Origin: Vulcanimicrobiota bacterium
Lineage (GTDB): Bacteria; Vulcanimicrobiota; Vulcanimicrobiia; Eremiobacterales; Eremiobacteraceae
Assembly: GCA_013290125.1 (NCBI GenBank)
Contig: JABCYQ010000011.1
Coordinates: 26,699 to 90,698 of the forward strand
Direction of reading: 5' to 3'
Length of the DNA: 64,000 nucleotides
The notes below the pieces were generated by a model, which searched no databases, was not told the DNA's origin, and saw only the letters and a list, made by a program, of their open reading frames with translations. The translations under genes and the position numbers were made by a program. Positions 50,179 through 61,924 of this stretch are shown in pieces. The first letter of the stretch is position 1; each line of letters starts with the position of its first letter.

Positions 50179-50490
50179 GTGCCCGAAACCGCGACAAGAA
50201 CAGAATTGCAACCGCTCGGCGACCGCGTGGTCGTCGAAGCCGTCGAGCAGGCGAAACAATCCGCCGGCGGCGTCATCCTCCCGGACACCGCGAAAGAGAA
50301 GCCGCAAGAAGGCATCATCATCGCCGTTGGTCCGGGCCGCAAGACCGACAAAGGCGAGATCATAAAGATCGATCTCAAAGTCGGCGACAAAGTCATCTAT
50401 TCGAAGTACTCTGGATCCGAGATCAAGCTCGAAGGTAAAGAGTACCTCATCGTCAGCGAGAAAGACGTTCTCGCCATCGTCAAGCGTTAA
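50179..50490 (+). CDS. groES: Co-chaperonin GroES
   Basis: 103 residues. Lid of the GroEL folding chamber. LQPLGDRVVVEAVEQAKQSAGGVILPDTAKEKPQEGIIIAVGPG contains the beta-barrel start and the mobile GroEL-binding loop (about residues 28-42). The C-terminus is EKDVLAIVK. A perfect AAGGAGG ribosome-binding site (50164-50170) eight bases before the GTG decides the start. Controlled by the CIRCE operator upstream; groEL follows after 17 bases. Confidence 0.97.
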   Translation: MPETATRTELQPLGDRVVVEAVEQAKQSAGGVILPDTAKEKPQEGIIIAVGPGRKTDKGEIIKIDLKVGDKVIYSKYSGSEIKLEGKEYLIVSEKDVLAIVKR

Positions 50491-50501
50491 GGAGCAACTG
50501 A

Positions 50502-52145
<1,644 letters not shown>

Positions 52146-52166
52146 TCCCCGCGGGGGAAGAGTATG

Positions 52167-52200
52167 TGGGGCGGACCTTTACGGTCCGCCCATTTTTTTT
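52167..52200 (+). terminator. Rho-independent terminator of groESL, made from a family-B palindrome
   Basis: GGGCGGACC (52169-52177), loop TTTAC, GGTCCGCCC (52183-52191), then A and eight T. A nine-base GC stem with a T run is a textbook terminator, and the stem is the same family-B sequence found elsewhere in the window. Confidence 0.9.
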
Positions 52201-52254
52201 GCGCCGTCGTCCTGCGATAGGTTCGCGGTTCGCGGGAAAAGAACGAATCGGCCC

Positions 52255-54477
52255 ATGCGGATGTGCATGATCTTATTGTCCATTCCGGCATTGATCATGC
52301 TCTTCATCGGCGCATCGCCTGCTATTGCGAGCGCGGCGTCGCTCACGGCATCAACGCAGCAGCTGATCGTCGGTCAACCAGTCACTTTTTCGTACGACGG
52401 CGTGAACAGCGGACCGGGGCCGCTCGTCATCCAGTTCGGCGACGGTTCGACGACGCAGCTTCCGAATTTGACCGGCACCACGATCCACGCGTACCGCTCC
52501 ATCGGCGCATACGACGCGAGACTCTGCGAAGTGTCGTGCTTTGTGCGCGGTAACGAGATTGCGGGCATCGGAATTATCGTCATGGCGCCGGCGCCGCGGG
52601 TTCCGTTCGGAACAATCCTCGGAACGTCGGTTCTCGGCGCGCCGTTCCTTGCGGGCGCGGTAGCGCAGATAAATGTCTCGTTCCGGGTCGCCGCTCAAGC
52701 CCAAGTCTTTTCGACGACGCCGCAAATCGATTTCCAGGCCGTCGTCGATCTGGAAAACGAACATGGAGATCTGATCCGCCGCAGCGATCCGCTGCAGATC
52801 CCGAACTTCCTTGTGCAAGGCGGCGAGATCGCCCAGCAAATCATCGACTACACCATTCCAAACGACGCAAAAGGGACGTATCAGATCGTCGTCTTCCTGC
52901 GGACCGACAACGGCGCCACGGTTGCAGTCGGGCAGCCAACGCGCATCGTGATACTAGGCGGCCCCGATCCCGCGCCGATCGTCAAGAACGAGTTTCATGC
53001 GAGTGGAACGATAGTCACGGGGCCGACCACGACTACCTTCGGCTCCTCCACGCCATCCACGTCCACCCAGTTCCAGAGCAATCTGACGACCGCACTGATC
53101 TGGCCGGGGCAGACGCTTTCGCTCGCCGGTCTCTACGATCCGGTTTCGCGCCGCTCCGACCCGGTGCTGACGCTCACGCCCACGTCGCAGAATTCCATCA
53201 GCGCGCCGGATTCCGCGGCCACGCCGCAGCCCGCCGGAAGTCCGGCGCCGGGCGGCACGCCGCAATACGTCGACACGCTCGGACGCGCGACCGCGACGCT
53301 GCCGAATCTGCTCGGCGGCGGCGACACGCTTCGCGGGCTAGACCTGATGTACAAATACGCCGACGGCTGGACGTATCAGGGCGCCGCCGGCTACACGCAA
53401 CTCGGATCGCCGACGACATCGCTGCGCACCGGCGATGCCTTCGATGTCATGCGCGCGTGGGGCGCATCGGGTTCCGACTCTCTGCGGCTCACGTACTTCG
53501 CGCAGGCAGATGACGTCGCGAAATTCGTGCCCAATGGCAGCGCCGGTCCGATGAGCGCAAATGCAACCGTCTTGGAATTCACGGACCTAGTGGCGAGGAA
53601 TCTCACCGCCTCGATCAGCGGCGGCGCGTCGTCGTCTCATCTCGAAGCAAGCGCCGGCACGACATCGTCCGACGCTGCCGACAAAGCCGGTCTGCAATAT
53701 ACGCTTGGCTCGGTGAACGTCGCGGCGAACTACCACAACTATGGCGCCGACTTCGCTGTCGGCGGCGGGCCCGGCGCGGTCTCTGATACGGCCGGCTCGG
53801 ATGCCACAGCGACTGCGAACGTCTCGCCTGTCTCAACGGTCTCCCTCGCGTGGCTCGTGGACAGCAAGCGATCCGCATTCAGCCGGCACAGCGATGAGAC
53901 GGGTACGTTCTCGGCGCAACCGCCGAACGGATTTGGACTGGTGCTTACAGCCACGCACGATCACATGCTCGTCGCGGGTTCGGCGCTCACTTCGGACACG
54001 TTGGCGTACGGCATCAGCAGATCGTGGATGAATGGTGCGTCGCTTGCGCTTAACGGCACGGCTTCCCGCTCGAACGATGCGCTGCGTGTGAACGGTTCGT
54101 CGATCGTGAAGACGAACAACCTCACGTACGCGATCCAGAAAGGTTCGCACATGTTCGGGGCGGGTTTGTCGTCAAACGTAGTACTCGGCACTGAGCAGAA
54201 TACGTCGACGACCGAAAACGTGAACTACGGCCTCGGATTCGGGGGAGGTTCGGGGCCAACGCCAGCCTACGAGTTGCAGATGTCGGCGATGGGCGGTGAA
54301 ACGACGGGATTCCGTTCTGTCGGGCGCATCTCGATGTATACCGCTGTTCTCTCGCGACATCTCTCGTCGCACGTCGCGCTCGGACTTCGGGCGGAGTCGG
54401 GCACGATGGTGGACCCGATGGGTTTTGACACCATGAAAACGTCGTCCGTCCAATTGCAGATGAACTTGAACGTCTGA
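52255..54477 (+). CDS. Exported PKD-domain protein, probable beta-rich surface protein
   Basis: 740 residues. A signal peptide (about 1-28) precedes a PKD-like domain (about 29-110) with VTFSYDGVNSGPGPLVIQFGDGSTTQLPNLTGT (in parts: PVTFSYDG, IQFGDGSTTQL). A second immunoglobulin-like domain (about 115-235) follows. The last 350 residues are alternating strands rich in S, T and G without cysteines, as in an outer-membrane barrel. The protein might be an outer-membrane or surface component. The next gene starts 25 bases downstream in the same direction. I found no enzyme motif. Confidence 0.75.
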   Translation: MRMCMILLSIPALIMLFIGASPAIASAASLTASTQQLIVGQPVTFSYDGVNSGPGPLVIQFGDGSTTQLPNLTGTTIHAYRSIGAYDARLCEVSCFVRGNEIAGIGIIVMAPAPRVPFGTILGTSVLGAPFLAGAVAQINVSFRVAAQAQVFSTTPQIDFQAVVDLENEHGDLIRRSDPLQIPNFLVQGGEIAQQIIDYTIPNDAKGTYQIVVFLRTDNGATVAVGQPTRIVILGGPDPAPIVKNEFHASGTIVTGPTTTTFGSSTPSTSTQFQSNLTTALIWPGQTLSLAGLYDPVSRRSDPVLTLTPTSQNSISAPDSAATPQPAGSPAPGGTPQYVDTLGRATATLPNLLGGGDTLRGLDLMYKYADGWTYQGAAGYTQLGSPTTSLRTGDAFDVMRAWGASGSDSLRLTYFAQADDVAKFVPNGSAGPMSANATVLEFTDLVARNLTASISGGASSSHLEASAGTTSSDAADKAGLQYTLGSVNVAANYHNYGADFAVGGGPGAVSDTAGSDATATANVSPVSTVSLAWLVDSKRSAFSRHSDETGTFSAQPPNGFGLVLTATHDHMLVAGSALTSDTLAYGISRSWMNGASLALNGTASRSNDALRVNGSSIVKTNNLTYAIQKGSHMFGAGLSSNVVLGTEQNTSTTENVNYGLGFGGGSGPTPAYELQMSAMGGETTGFRSVGRISMYTAVLSRHLSSHVALGLRAESGTMVDPMGFDTMKTSSVQLQMNLNV

Positions 54478-54502
54478 CACCGGTATGGGGAGGCTATAGA
54501 GA

Positions 54503-57500
54503 ATGAGTCTCACCGTCGCAGCGATGGCCTTAGCTTCGGTCGTGGCCTTTAGCCCGATGAACCTTTCGGTGTCGTCACCGAATCCCGTTGCCGGTTCGCC
54601 CGAGACGTTCACACTGCGCACCACGTACGTCGAACCGATGATGATCGATTTCGGCGATGGCTCCCCGCGACAACCGATTCGCAACGCAGTTCCCGTCTCG
54701 CACGTCTATGTCGCTGCCGGCACGTATGCGGCAAACGTCTACTCGACGAACAATCGTCAGCTCGTCGGACTCACAGTCACCGTGCAGCCAAAACCGTCGG
54801 TTCAGCACGTGCAGTCGACCTCGCTCTCGTGGCCGAACGGCGCCGGATCGCTGTCGTTGGGATCAGGATCGCAGGTGCCCCGACCGGTCGCGCTCGTCCG
54901 CGTGGACGCGCCCGGCACGGTCGTGCTTCAATGGCTGCTCGACGGCGCGCCGGTGACGAACGCGACGCAATCGGTTTCCGCGGCCGGCGTCACAACCTTC
55001 ACGCTTTACTCGGCGCTGCCACAGACGGGCAGTCACACGATATCCATCCGTGTGCTCTCGCCCGCGCCGCCCGCATTTGGCGGCCCGCAGCCCGCGGCGC
55101 CGATCACATACAGCGTCGGTGCGTCGACGACGCTGATACCGGTCGTCTCGCACGTTTTCTACAACGGCCCGCCGCCCAAAGTGAAAATACTGCCAATCAC
55201 GGCGCACACCACGTTCGTGGAAGGCACGATCTATCAGGATGCTCCCGAATATGGCATGCACCGGGTGTTGGAGGGCGGGCCACTCGTCGATTTCGGAACT
55301 CCGCTGATCGACGACAGCACTGCGTTCCAGTGGCACGAAGCAAATCCGGGAACCGCCGACTATTTCGAGTTCCGGATCTACGACGGCGCAGGTCAAAGAG
55401 TTCTCGGACGCGTCAGAGTTTCGGCCGATGCATATGTTCCCAACGCAGCGTTCTTGCAGCAGATTCTCGCGCTGCTCCGCCAAGCTGTTGCTCGCCGTGC
55501 TGAGGCGCGATGGTCGGGCGGATCGGGAAAGCGCGGCGGACGGACCACCGCCCTCCGCTACCAGGGTCTCAATTTCCAGCCGACCCTCAACTGGCAGGTC
55601 GCGGGTTACAAACATTTCTCCCAAGGTCAATCTGTGGATCTCGAGGTGGAGAAATCGGTGCTATGGCCGCTCGGCATGCCGGACAAACCCAACGGGCTCT
55701 CAGCCATGTGCCCAAGCGACCCATACCAGGAAGGCGCGACGTCGTTAAACCCAGAGGACCTAGCCGCAAAAGCGAATGGCAACGGCGGGTACGTCGCCGC
55801 CGACTATCCGGGCGACGAGATAGCGCTAGGCGGCACGATAGATCTGTCGCGCTCTCCGTATCATGCGCAAGTAACCGGAGTGCATCCGCAACCGACGCCG
55901 ACGCCCCAAGGCCAAGAATACGGGTCGTTTTCAAATCCCGTCATCGAAAACGATTTCGACAACGTCTATGTCGACTGGGGCGACGGCAACGTGGCGCCGC
56001 TTCATGCCGGAGCATCCGAGAACCAAGATCCGTACGTGCAGCGCCCCACCTCGCGTGAGGGCGCGAACAGTTTGAGGCTGCCGTTTCCGTCGGAGCAACC
56101 GGTCACCGAACACATCTATGATTGGCCCGGGCAGTACAACGTCCGCGTCTTTCAATTGGGCGAGAGCGATGCGCAAGGTTCAAATCCGGCCTCGGTCGCC
56201 GATGCCGCAATCCCGCCACACAATCAGCTCGCCATGCCTGCCATGCATTTCGCGTCTGCCCAATCCGGACCCAACTATGCGGCGATCGCCGGGCGCGCAT
56301 ATATGGTCTACTGCCATCGGGTGACGATCGATCCCATTGAGGATACGGTTGCGACCGGCCCTCTGCACTTGATGCGCGTTCCGGTGACGAGTTTTCCCGG
56401 ACACGATCCAAAGCAGACCGCGACCGTAGCGCTCCCGGCCCAAGCCAGTTCGTGTGACGATTCGTTGCAAGCCGAGGCGACGCTGACCTACTACGGCAGC
56501 GGTTTTGCGAAAGTGACGTGGCGCCTCGACGGCGTTCCCATCGGCAGCCCGGAGATCATCGGGAGGTTGAGCTCCCCGCAGCGCAACGGGCTCAAGGGGA
56601 ACGATCCGTCGAAGTGGGCGCAACAGCAGGCCGTCATCGACGCGACGTACGTCATCCACTCACCCGAGTTAAGCACGAAGGCGCTCGGCCTGCATCACGT
56701 GACCGTCCAAGTCACGACTGCACCCGACCCAACGTCACCAAATTTGAGTTCCGCTGTCGCAAATATGGTGGGCTCGAGGATGAGCGTTTCGTCTCTCCCG
56801 CCGTCTTCGGTCACTTCTACTACTTCAGCGAGCGCTGCATCTGCATCGAGTATGCGGCTCGGCGTGCTCGCCGCAGCAATGTCGCCCCAGCAGTTTGGCG
56901 TCGTCAGTCTTGTGCCGAAGGTCGTCCTCTTGGCTATTCAGGCCGAGAGCCCGGGCATAAGTGGCGCCGGTTTCTACAACGTCGCTGCGTCAGATCCGAC
57001 ACAGCCGTGCAAGTTCGCGTTCCCCACGACCAGCGGCACGTTCGAGATCGGCGGACTGCAAGGCCACATCCATAAACAAGGCAGCACGTACTCCGGCAGC
57101 GGCACGCTCGAACTCTACATCAATAGCAGCGCGACCAAAGCCGATCTGTTCGACGTGCCGGTGCAGTTCAATGGCTGGACGTCAGCGGACGGCGCGAACG
57201 TCACCGCCGGATCGTTGGATGTCTCGCCGTCTTCTTACACGGTGAACGCGCCCGGCGTCGCAGCGACGATACGCCGATTGAAAGCGACCGCGACCAGCAC
57301 ACCGATGAATCTCACGATGGACGTCGGTTTCGCCGACCAGACTTTGCGCATTCCGGGCGGCACGACGCGTCCGTCATGGAACGGGCTCTCCGAGCCCGTG
57401 GATCCTGCGGGAAACTGGTACGCTGGAAGTCTGACCTTGCCCACGATCGAAATCGGCTGGAGCAGATTTGAAGTGTCATCGAATTCGATGGCCATCGACC

Positions 57501-59341
57501 TCAGCCATACGCAAGGCCAACCCGGAGCTGGGGCTTGCGGGGACACGGGAGACAAGTCATGGGTCGGCGTCGATCTCGGTAACGCGTCCGTGGCGCCGTA
57601 CACCTTGGATCTTACCCAGGCGGGTGGTCTCCAGATCCCCGTGACCAATTGGGTGGTTGACGCGGGTGGCTTGTGCGCGCACATGGACAAGACGATCAAT
57701 TTCTCGTCACCGCTCGGCGAGGGATCGGTCAGCATACCGCGCGTGACGGTGGATGCAAGTAACGGCAACTTCGACGCCCACTACTACGGCATGTCGGTGA
57801 ACGTGCCGTGGATCGGTGCGAAACTTTCCGGCGATGCGCACCTCCTCGAGACAGGTAGTCAGACGGGGGCCATCTACTTCTCGTTGTCGTCACCCAATGT
57901 CACGAAACAATTCGGGCCGGTGCGGCTGACCGCGAGCAACCTCCAGCTCACGCAAGTCGGTGGACTTGGCTGGACGGTCTCGGGCGGTGGTCTCTTCCAT
58001 TTCGACACGGCCGGTGCGACGTTCACCGATGTCAACGTGCCGAACATGTACTTCACGTTTGCCGGGAGACCGGCTTTCACCGGAGGCGCGACATCGCTGG
58101 ACGTGCCGCTTAGCGGCAGCACGCTGATGGGCAAAACGCCGCTCGATCTGCAGTCGGTCCATCTCTCGGGGGCCACATCGGGGAACGATCGTCTGGGCGT
58201 CGCGTTCAGCACCGTCGCACACCTGTCGGCGGCGATGCCCTCTTCGAATGTGCAGGTCAACTACGACGTCACCGATACAAGCGGCAGCGGGCCCGTCACT
58301 TCTCCGTTCACGACCGAGGTGGCGTTCCCGGCGGGCAACCCCACGATCGATGCGAAGATCGCGCCGGCTTATGATCCGTCCAGCGGTTCGAACACCCGCT
58401 ATTATGGAAAGGTCGACCTCGCGATGCTCGGCGGGCCGCCCGTGTCGGCCGAGTTCCTCCTCGGCTATCAAGGATCGTCCGACTACTGGCTGACGCGAGC
58501 TTCGATTCCACTGTCGCCCGAGGGCGTGCCGCTTGTGCCTCCCATCATGAATCTCTATGCGATCCAAGGCGGCCTCGGCTATCACATGGATCTATCGGCT
58601 TTCCAAGACGCGAACTCGATTCAGAACGCGCCGGTCAATCTCGGAAACGATATGCTGTTCATGGCGGGCATGCAAGTCGGTTCGCCGGACGCGGGCTTTG
58701 CGTACACGTTCAACGGCAATTTCACAGTGGTGACCGGCAGTAACGCGGGCGCGCGCATGGACTACACCGCGTGGGTCCTCACGCCTACCCACGATCAGAA
58801 CTCCGCGACGCTGCACGGCTTCTTCCAGTATGCTGGGAGCAACTTCGACGGCAAGACGTGGGGCGGATTCACGTTATTGCCCAACGTCGTGTACGCAAGT
58901 CTGGGCAACAACGCCAACAATGCGGCCGTGAACATCCATTTCGGGGGCGGTCATTGGCACATCTACGCAGGGCAGAAGAACGGGCCGAAGATCACCGTGC
59001 ACGTGATCGTGGCGGACGCAGACGGTTACGTCATGGTCGGTGACGACGGCTTTTCCGTCGGTGCGGGCGAGAGCATCGATCTTGAGGTGGGCGATTCGTC
59101 TGTGGTTTCCGCGTACATCCGCGGGAACATGGACGTCGATCTGACCATCACGCCGCAGCCGCACGTCTCCGGCGACTTCGATGCGAACGCTTCGGTGGGT
59201 GCCTGCGTGGTCAGTTGGTGCGGCGGCGCGAGTGCGACCGCCAACGTGCATGCCGAAGCGGTTCCGGTGGATGTGCACGCGCACGCCACGCTTTCTCCGC
59301 CTTGGCCCATTCCCGACATCAGCGTGGACGTGCACCTATGA
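54503..59341 (+). CDS. Very large exported PKD-domain protein (1612 residues)
   Basis: 1612 residues. Short N-terminal hydrophobic segment (MSLTVAAMALASVVAF), possibly a signal peptide. A PKD domain (about 20-95, MIDFGDGSPRQPIR) lies at the start and another at about 480-560 (VYVDWGDGNVAPL, then EHIYDWPGQYNVRVF). The rest is repetitive beta structure with many SG, GG and ST pairs and no cysteine-rich module. It resembles giant surface or adhesion proteins. A GGGAGG motif ten bases before the ATG fits a ribosome-binding site. It overlaps the next gene by four bases (ATGA). Function unknown. Confidence 0.75.
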   Translation: MSLTVAAMALASVVAFSPMNLSVSSPNPVAGSPETFTLRTTYVEPMMIDFGDGSPRQPIRNAVPVSHVYVAAGTYAANVYSTNNRQLVGLTVTVQPKPSVQHVQSTSLSWPNGAGSLSLGSGSQVPRPVALVRVDAPGTVVLQWLLDGAPVTNATQSVSAAGVTTFTLYSALPQTGSHTISIRVLSPAPPAFGGPQPAAPITYSVGASTTLIPVVSHVFYNGPPPKVKILPITAHTTFVEGTIYQDAPEYGMHRVLEGGPLVDFGTPLIDDSTAFQWHEANPGTADYFEFRIYDGAGQRVLGRVRVSADAYVPNAAFLQQILALLRQAVARRAEARWSGGSGKRGGRTTALRYQGLNFQPTLNWQVAGYKHFSQGQSVDLEVEKSVLWPLGMPDKPNGLSAMCPSDPYQEGATSLNPEDLAAKANGNGGYVAADYPGDEIALGGTIDLSRSPYHAQVTGVHPQPTPTPQGQEYGSFSNPVIENDFDNVYVDWGDGNVAPLHAGASENQDPYVQRPTSREGANSLRLPFPSEQPVTEHIYDWPGQYNVRVFQLGESDAQGSNPASVADAAIPPHNQLAMPAMHFASAQSGPNYAAIAGRAYMVYCHRVTIDPIEDTVATGPLHLMRVPVTSFPGHDPKQTATVALPAQASSCDDSLQAEATLTYYGSGFAKVTWRLDGVPIGSPEIIGRLSSPQRNGLKGNDPSKWAQQQAVIDATYVIHSPELSTKALGLHHVTVQVTTAPDPTSPNLSSAVANMVGSRMSVSSLPPSSVTSTTSASAASASSMRLGVLAAAMSPQQFGVVSLVPKVVLLAIQAESPGISGAGFYNVAASDPTQPCKFAFPTTSGTFEIGGLQGHIHKQGSTYSGSGTLELYINSSATKADLFDVPVQFNGWTSADGANVTAGSLDVSPSSYTVNAPGVAATIRRLKATATSTPMNLTMDVGFADQTLRIPGGTTRPSWNGLSEPVDPAGNWYAGSLTLPTIEIGWSRFEVSSNSMAIDLSHTQGQPGAGACGDTGDKSWVGVDLGNASVAPYTLDLTQAGGLQIPVTNWVVDAGGLCAHMDKTINFSSPLGEGSVSIPRVTVDASNGNFDAHYYGMSVNVPWIGAKLSGDAHLLETGSQTGAIYFSLSSPNVTKQFGPVRLTASNLQLTQVGGLGWTVSGGGLFHFDTAGATFTDVNVPNMYFTFAGRPAFTGGATSLDVPLSGSTLMGKTPLDLQSVHLSGATSGNDRLGVAFSTVAHLSAAMPSSNVQVNYDVTDTSGSGPVTSPFTTEVAFPAGNPTIDAKIAPAYDPSSGSNTRYYGKVDLAMLGGPPVSAEFLLGYQGSSDYWLTRASIPLSPEGVPLVPPIMNLYAIQGGLGYHMDLSAFQDANSIQNAPVNLGNDMLFMAGMQVGSPDAGFAYTFNGNFTVVTGSNAGARMDYTAWVLTPTHDQNSATLHGFFQYAGSNFDGKTWGGFTLLPNVVYASLGNNANNAAVNIHFGGGHWHIYAGQKNGPKITVHVIVADADGYVMVGDDGFSVGAGESIDLEVGDSSVVSAYIRGNMDVDLTITPQPHVSGDFDANASVGACVVSWCGGASATANVHAEAVPVDVHAHATLSPPWPIPDISVDVHL

Positions 59342-61338
59342 CGAACACAAAAACGTGTGCTCGCAAAATGTTCGACGCGCGATGGATCGCAGCTGGTCTT
59401 GCGATCTTGATGTCGCTCGCAACCTGGTCGCCCGCTGCAGCGGTGCCGGCGAGTCAGGCAGTGGGCGGCATGTTCGCCGCGAGCGACGGCCGCGGCACCG
59501 TCATGCTCGAGTGGTTTCCGCCTTTGGGCAAGCGCCCGGCCGGCGGCTGGCGCATCTCATCCGGATCGTCCGACTACGGTCGCGTGACGGCCGAAAGCGC
59601 GCAGGCGATGCGATCGCTGTCGACAACCGATGCAAGTTTCGTGGCGAACGTGGACGCCGAAATCGCGAAGGCTACAAAGCCGGCGGATCTGCAAAACTCG
59701 TACGGCGTGCTGGGCTTGGCTGCGTTCACCAAGCCGGCGCTGGCGCGAGCGCTCGGTCTCTCCATTACGTTATCCGACGCTCCCGGCGGCGCGCGATCGT
59801 ATCGTGCGGAGGGCCTCGATGCTTCGGGCAGACCGTCTGGCGTCGTTCTGGAAAGCCCATCGGTTGATTCGCGCGTGATGACGCCGCTGCCGCCCACGCC
59901 CGGCGGTCTGCGCGCCGATGCGGTCGAAGGCGGTGTCGAGTTGTTCTGGCTTCCGCCTCCGGCCGATCACATGCGGCCGGTCATCGGATACGTATTGGAG
60001 CGTAACGGCGCGCCAGTGAATTCCACACCGATCGTGACAGGCGCCACGTGGAATGTGAAGCGCCCTGCATATGTGGACCGCAGCGCTACTCTCGACCAGC
60101 AGCTCACGTACAAAGTTGTCGCGGTAGACCTGTTCGGGCGAAAGAGCGAACCGGCGTCGACGACATTTTTCGCCGCGGATCTTTTGGCTTCACGGCCGCT
60201 GCTGGTCTGGTCAACCACATCGGGAACGACGATCACGCTGCGTTGGACCCCGAGAGCCGATCCGCACGCGGCCGGGTACGTGATTGATCGGTCGGCGCAA
60301 TACGCCGGCGTCTATCAGGTGCTGACGTCTTCGGCGCTTCCACCGCGCACTGGGACCTATTCGGATAGTTCCGTTCACGGCGGGACCGCGTACTACTACC
60401 GCGTACACGTTGTAAGTCCCCAAGGCGACATCGGCCCGCCGTCTATTCCAGTGCTCGGCGCGCCGGTCGGCGCCTCGCCGCCGCAAGTTCGCGGCGTGCG
60501 CGCGACTGCCGGACGCACGCGTGTCGAGCTGACGTGGGAGGCTGTGTCAACGCGTATCGCCGGATACTTAGTGGAACGGCGCGCCGGCTCCGAATCGGTC
60601 TGGACGACGATGAATGCGCGCGTCACGCCGCTCACGAAATTTGACGACTATGTCGGTGCGAGCGCGGGCGGATCGCTGCACTATCGCGTGATCGCGGTCG
60701 GATACGATTCTCGCGAAAGCGCGCCGAGCGCTGAAGTTTTCGCGGTCTTACCAGACTTGGTCGCGCCGGGAATACCGTATCTCGAGTCGACCAGCGGGGC
60801 CGGCGGACGCGCGACGCTTGCGTTTTCTCCCGCGTTACCGGCATCGCGGTCGGTTTCGTTCCTCGTGGTGCGGGGCGGTTCGCCGCGAGATCCTGGACTG
60901 GTGATCGGCGCACCGCTCGACGGCGGCGCACGTAAGTTTGTCGACGAAAACGTCAGAGCCGGCGAGGACTACTTCTACAAGTTGGTGGCCGTCGGATCGA
61001 ACGGGTTGCGTTCGGCGCCCACGCGCGCCGTGGTCGTGCGCGTCGGGAATCCCGATGTGCCGGCGGCAACGCGACCTTCCGTAAAATTCATCGCGAAGCC
61101 GTTTCCGCGCATAGAGCTGACTTTTGCGAAGGCGCCGGAGGGTTTCTCGACCTACGTCGAGGTGAAGCGCGGGTCGAAGACGCCGTGGATGTCCGTGGCC
61201 GGGCCGATCGTCGGTAGCGGCTCTGCTACCGATGCAAATCCGCAACCACACGCGAAGGCTCAGTATCGGATCGTGTATGCCGCCGCCAACGGCGCCGAGG
61301 GCACGCCATCCGCCCCTATCACGGTGACCGTGCCCTGA
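59338..61338 (+). CDS. Exported protein with fibronectin type III domains
   Basis: 666 residues. Signal peptide (IAAGLAILMSLATWSPAAAVPA). About four to five fibronectin-III domains follow from about residue 180 to the end, each with a P-x-P-G start and a Y-x-V or YRV end. Examples are GLRADAVEGGVELFWLPPPADHMRPVIGYVLER and VRATAGRTRVELTWEAVSTRIAGYLVERR (in parts: VELTWEAV, IAGYLVERR). The first 150 residues (GTVMLEWFPPLGKRPAGGWRI) are less clear. The start in an ATGA overlap with the giant gene decides the start. Probably a surface binding or scaffold protein. Confidence 0.85.
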   Translation: MTNTKTCARKMFDARWIAAGLAILMSLATWSPAAAVPASQAVGGMFAASDGRGTVMLEWFPPLGKRPAGGWRISSGSSDYGRVTAESAQAMRSLSTTDASFVANVDAEIAKATKPADLQNSYGVLGLAAFTKPALARALGLSITLSDAPGGARSYRAEGLDASGRPSGVVLESPSVDSRVMTPLPPTPGGLRADAVEGGVELFWLPPPADHMRPVIGYVLERNGAPVNSTPIVTGATWNVKRPAYVDRSATLDQQLTYKVVAVDLFGRKSEPASTTFFAADLLASRPLLVWSTTSGTTITLRWTPRADPHAAGYVIDRSAQYAGVYQVLTSSALPPRTGTYSDSSVHGGTAYYYRVHVVSPQGDIGPPSIPVLGAPVGASPPQVRGVRATAGRTRVELTWEAVSTRIAGYLVERRAGSESVWTTMNARVTPLTKFDDYVGASAGGSLHYRVIAVGYDSRESAPSAEVFAVLPDLVAPGIPYLESTSGAGGRATLAFSPALPASRSVSFLVVRGGSPRDPGLVIGAPLDGGARKFVDENVRAGEDYFYKLVAVGSNGLRSAPTRAVVVRVGNPDVPAATRPSVKFIAKPFPRIELTFAKAPEGFSTYVEVKRGSKTPWMSVAGPIVGSGSATDANPQPHAKAQYRIVYAAANGAEGTPSAPITVTVP

Positions 61339-61350
61339 CTGTCTGAAAGG

Positions 61351-61385
61351 GACTTGCTGAAGGGGCCGACGTTAGTCGGCCCACG
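61351..61385. repeat. Family-A palindrome
   Basis: CTGAAGGGGCCGAC, loop GTTA, GTCGGCCC (stem 61363-61370 and 61375-61382). It lies in the 64-base gap after the fibronectin-III gene. Confidence 0.8.
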
Positions 61386-61402
61386 TTCTCGAAAGCTTTG
61401 AA

Positions 61403-61876
61403 TTGGACAGAATTTCCATCGAAGCCGTAGGTTCTCTAACGGACGAAGTTCGCGCCTTGATCGACGAACTCGATGAGACGCTCGCGCGCGAGTACTCACC
61501 CGAACAGCGGCACGGCTTGCGACCGGAGGCGATCTTTCAGCCGCACGTGCGCTTCTTTCTCGCCCGTGTCGATGGTGTCGCTGCGGGTTGCGGTGGCGTC
61601 GCTATGTTCGCCGGCTTCGCAGAGGTTAAGCGCATGTTCGTGCGCGACAACATGCGCGGCCGCGGCATCGGGCGTGCGCTGCTCTCACGTATCGAATCGG
61701 AGGCAAAAACCAACGGACTCGACGTCCTGCGACTAGAGACTGGCGATCAACAGCTTGCCGCGATCGGACTTTACGAGCGCGCAGGATTTCAGCGCTGCGC
61801 CGCCTTCGGCGAATATCTTTCGATGTCGCCAAATGCGATCGCTACGAGTCTCTTCTTCGAAAAATATCTCATGTAG
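61403..61876 (+). CDS. GNAT-family N-acetyltransferase
   Basis: 157 residues. The acetyl-CoA loop is MRGRGIGRALLSRIE, preceded by the strand AEVKRMFVRD, and LYERAGFQRC is the C-terminal signature. The acceptor is unknown. Start is TTG with no clear ribosome-binding site; no ATG lies near. The stop TAG is part of the family-B element ATGTAGGGCGGACC that follows. Confidence 0.9.
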   Translation: MDRISIEAVGSLTDEVRALIDELDETLAREYSPEQRHGLRPEAIFQPHVRFFLARVDGVAAGCGGVAMFAGFAEVKRMFVRDNMRGRGIGRALLSRIESEAKTNGLDVLRLETGDQQLAAIGLYERAGFQRCAAFGEYLSMSPNAIATSLFFEKYLM

Positions 61877-61900
61877 GGCGGACCTTGATGGTCTGCCGCG
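61871..61900. repeat. Family-B palindrome between convergent genes
   Basis: ATGTAGGGCGGACC, loop TTGAT, GGTCTGCC. Two arms pair with one G-T wobble. Its TAG (61874-61876) is the stop of the acetyltransferase; the element sits between two convergent genes. Confidence 0.8.
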
Positions 61901-61924
61901 CACGACACGTAACACCGTCGCTCG

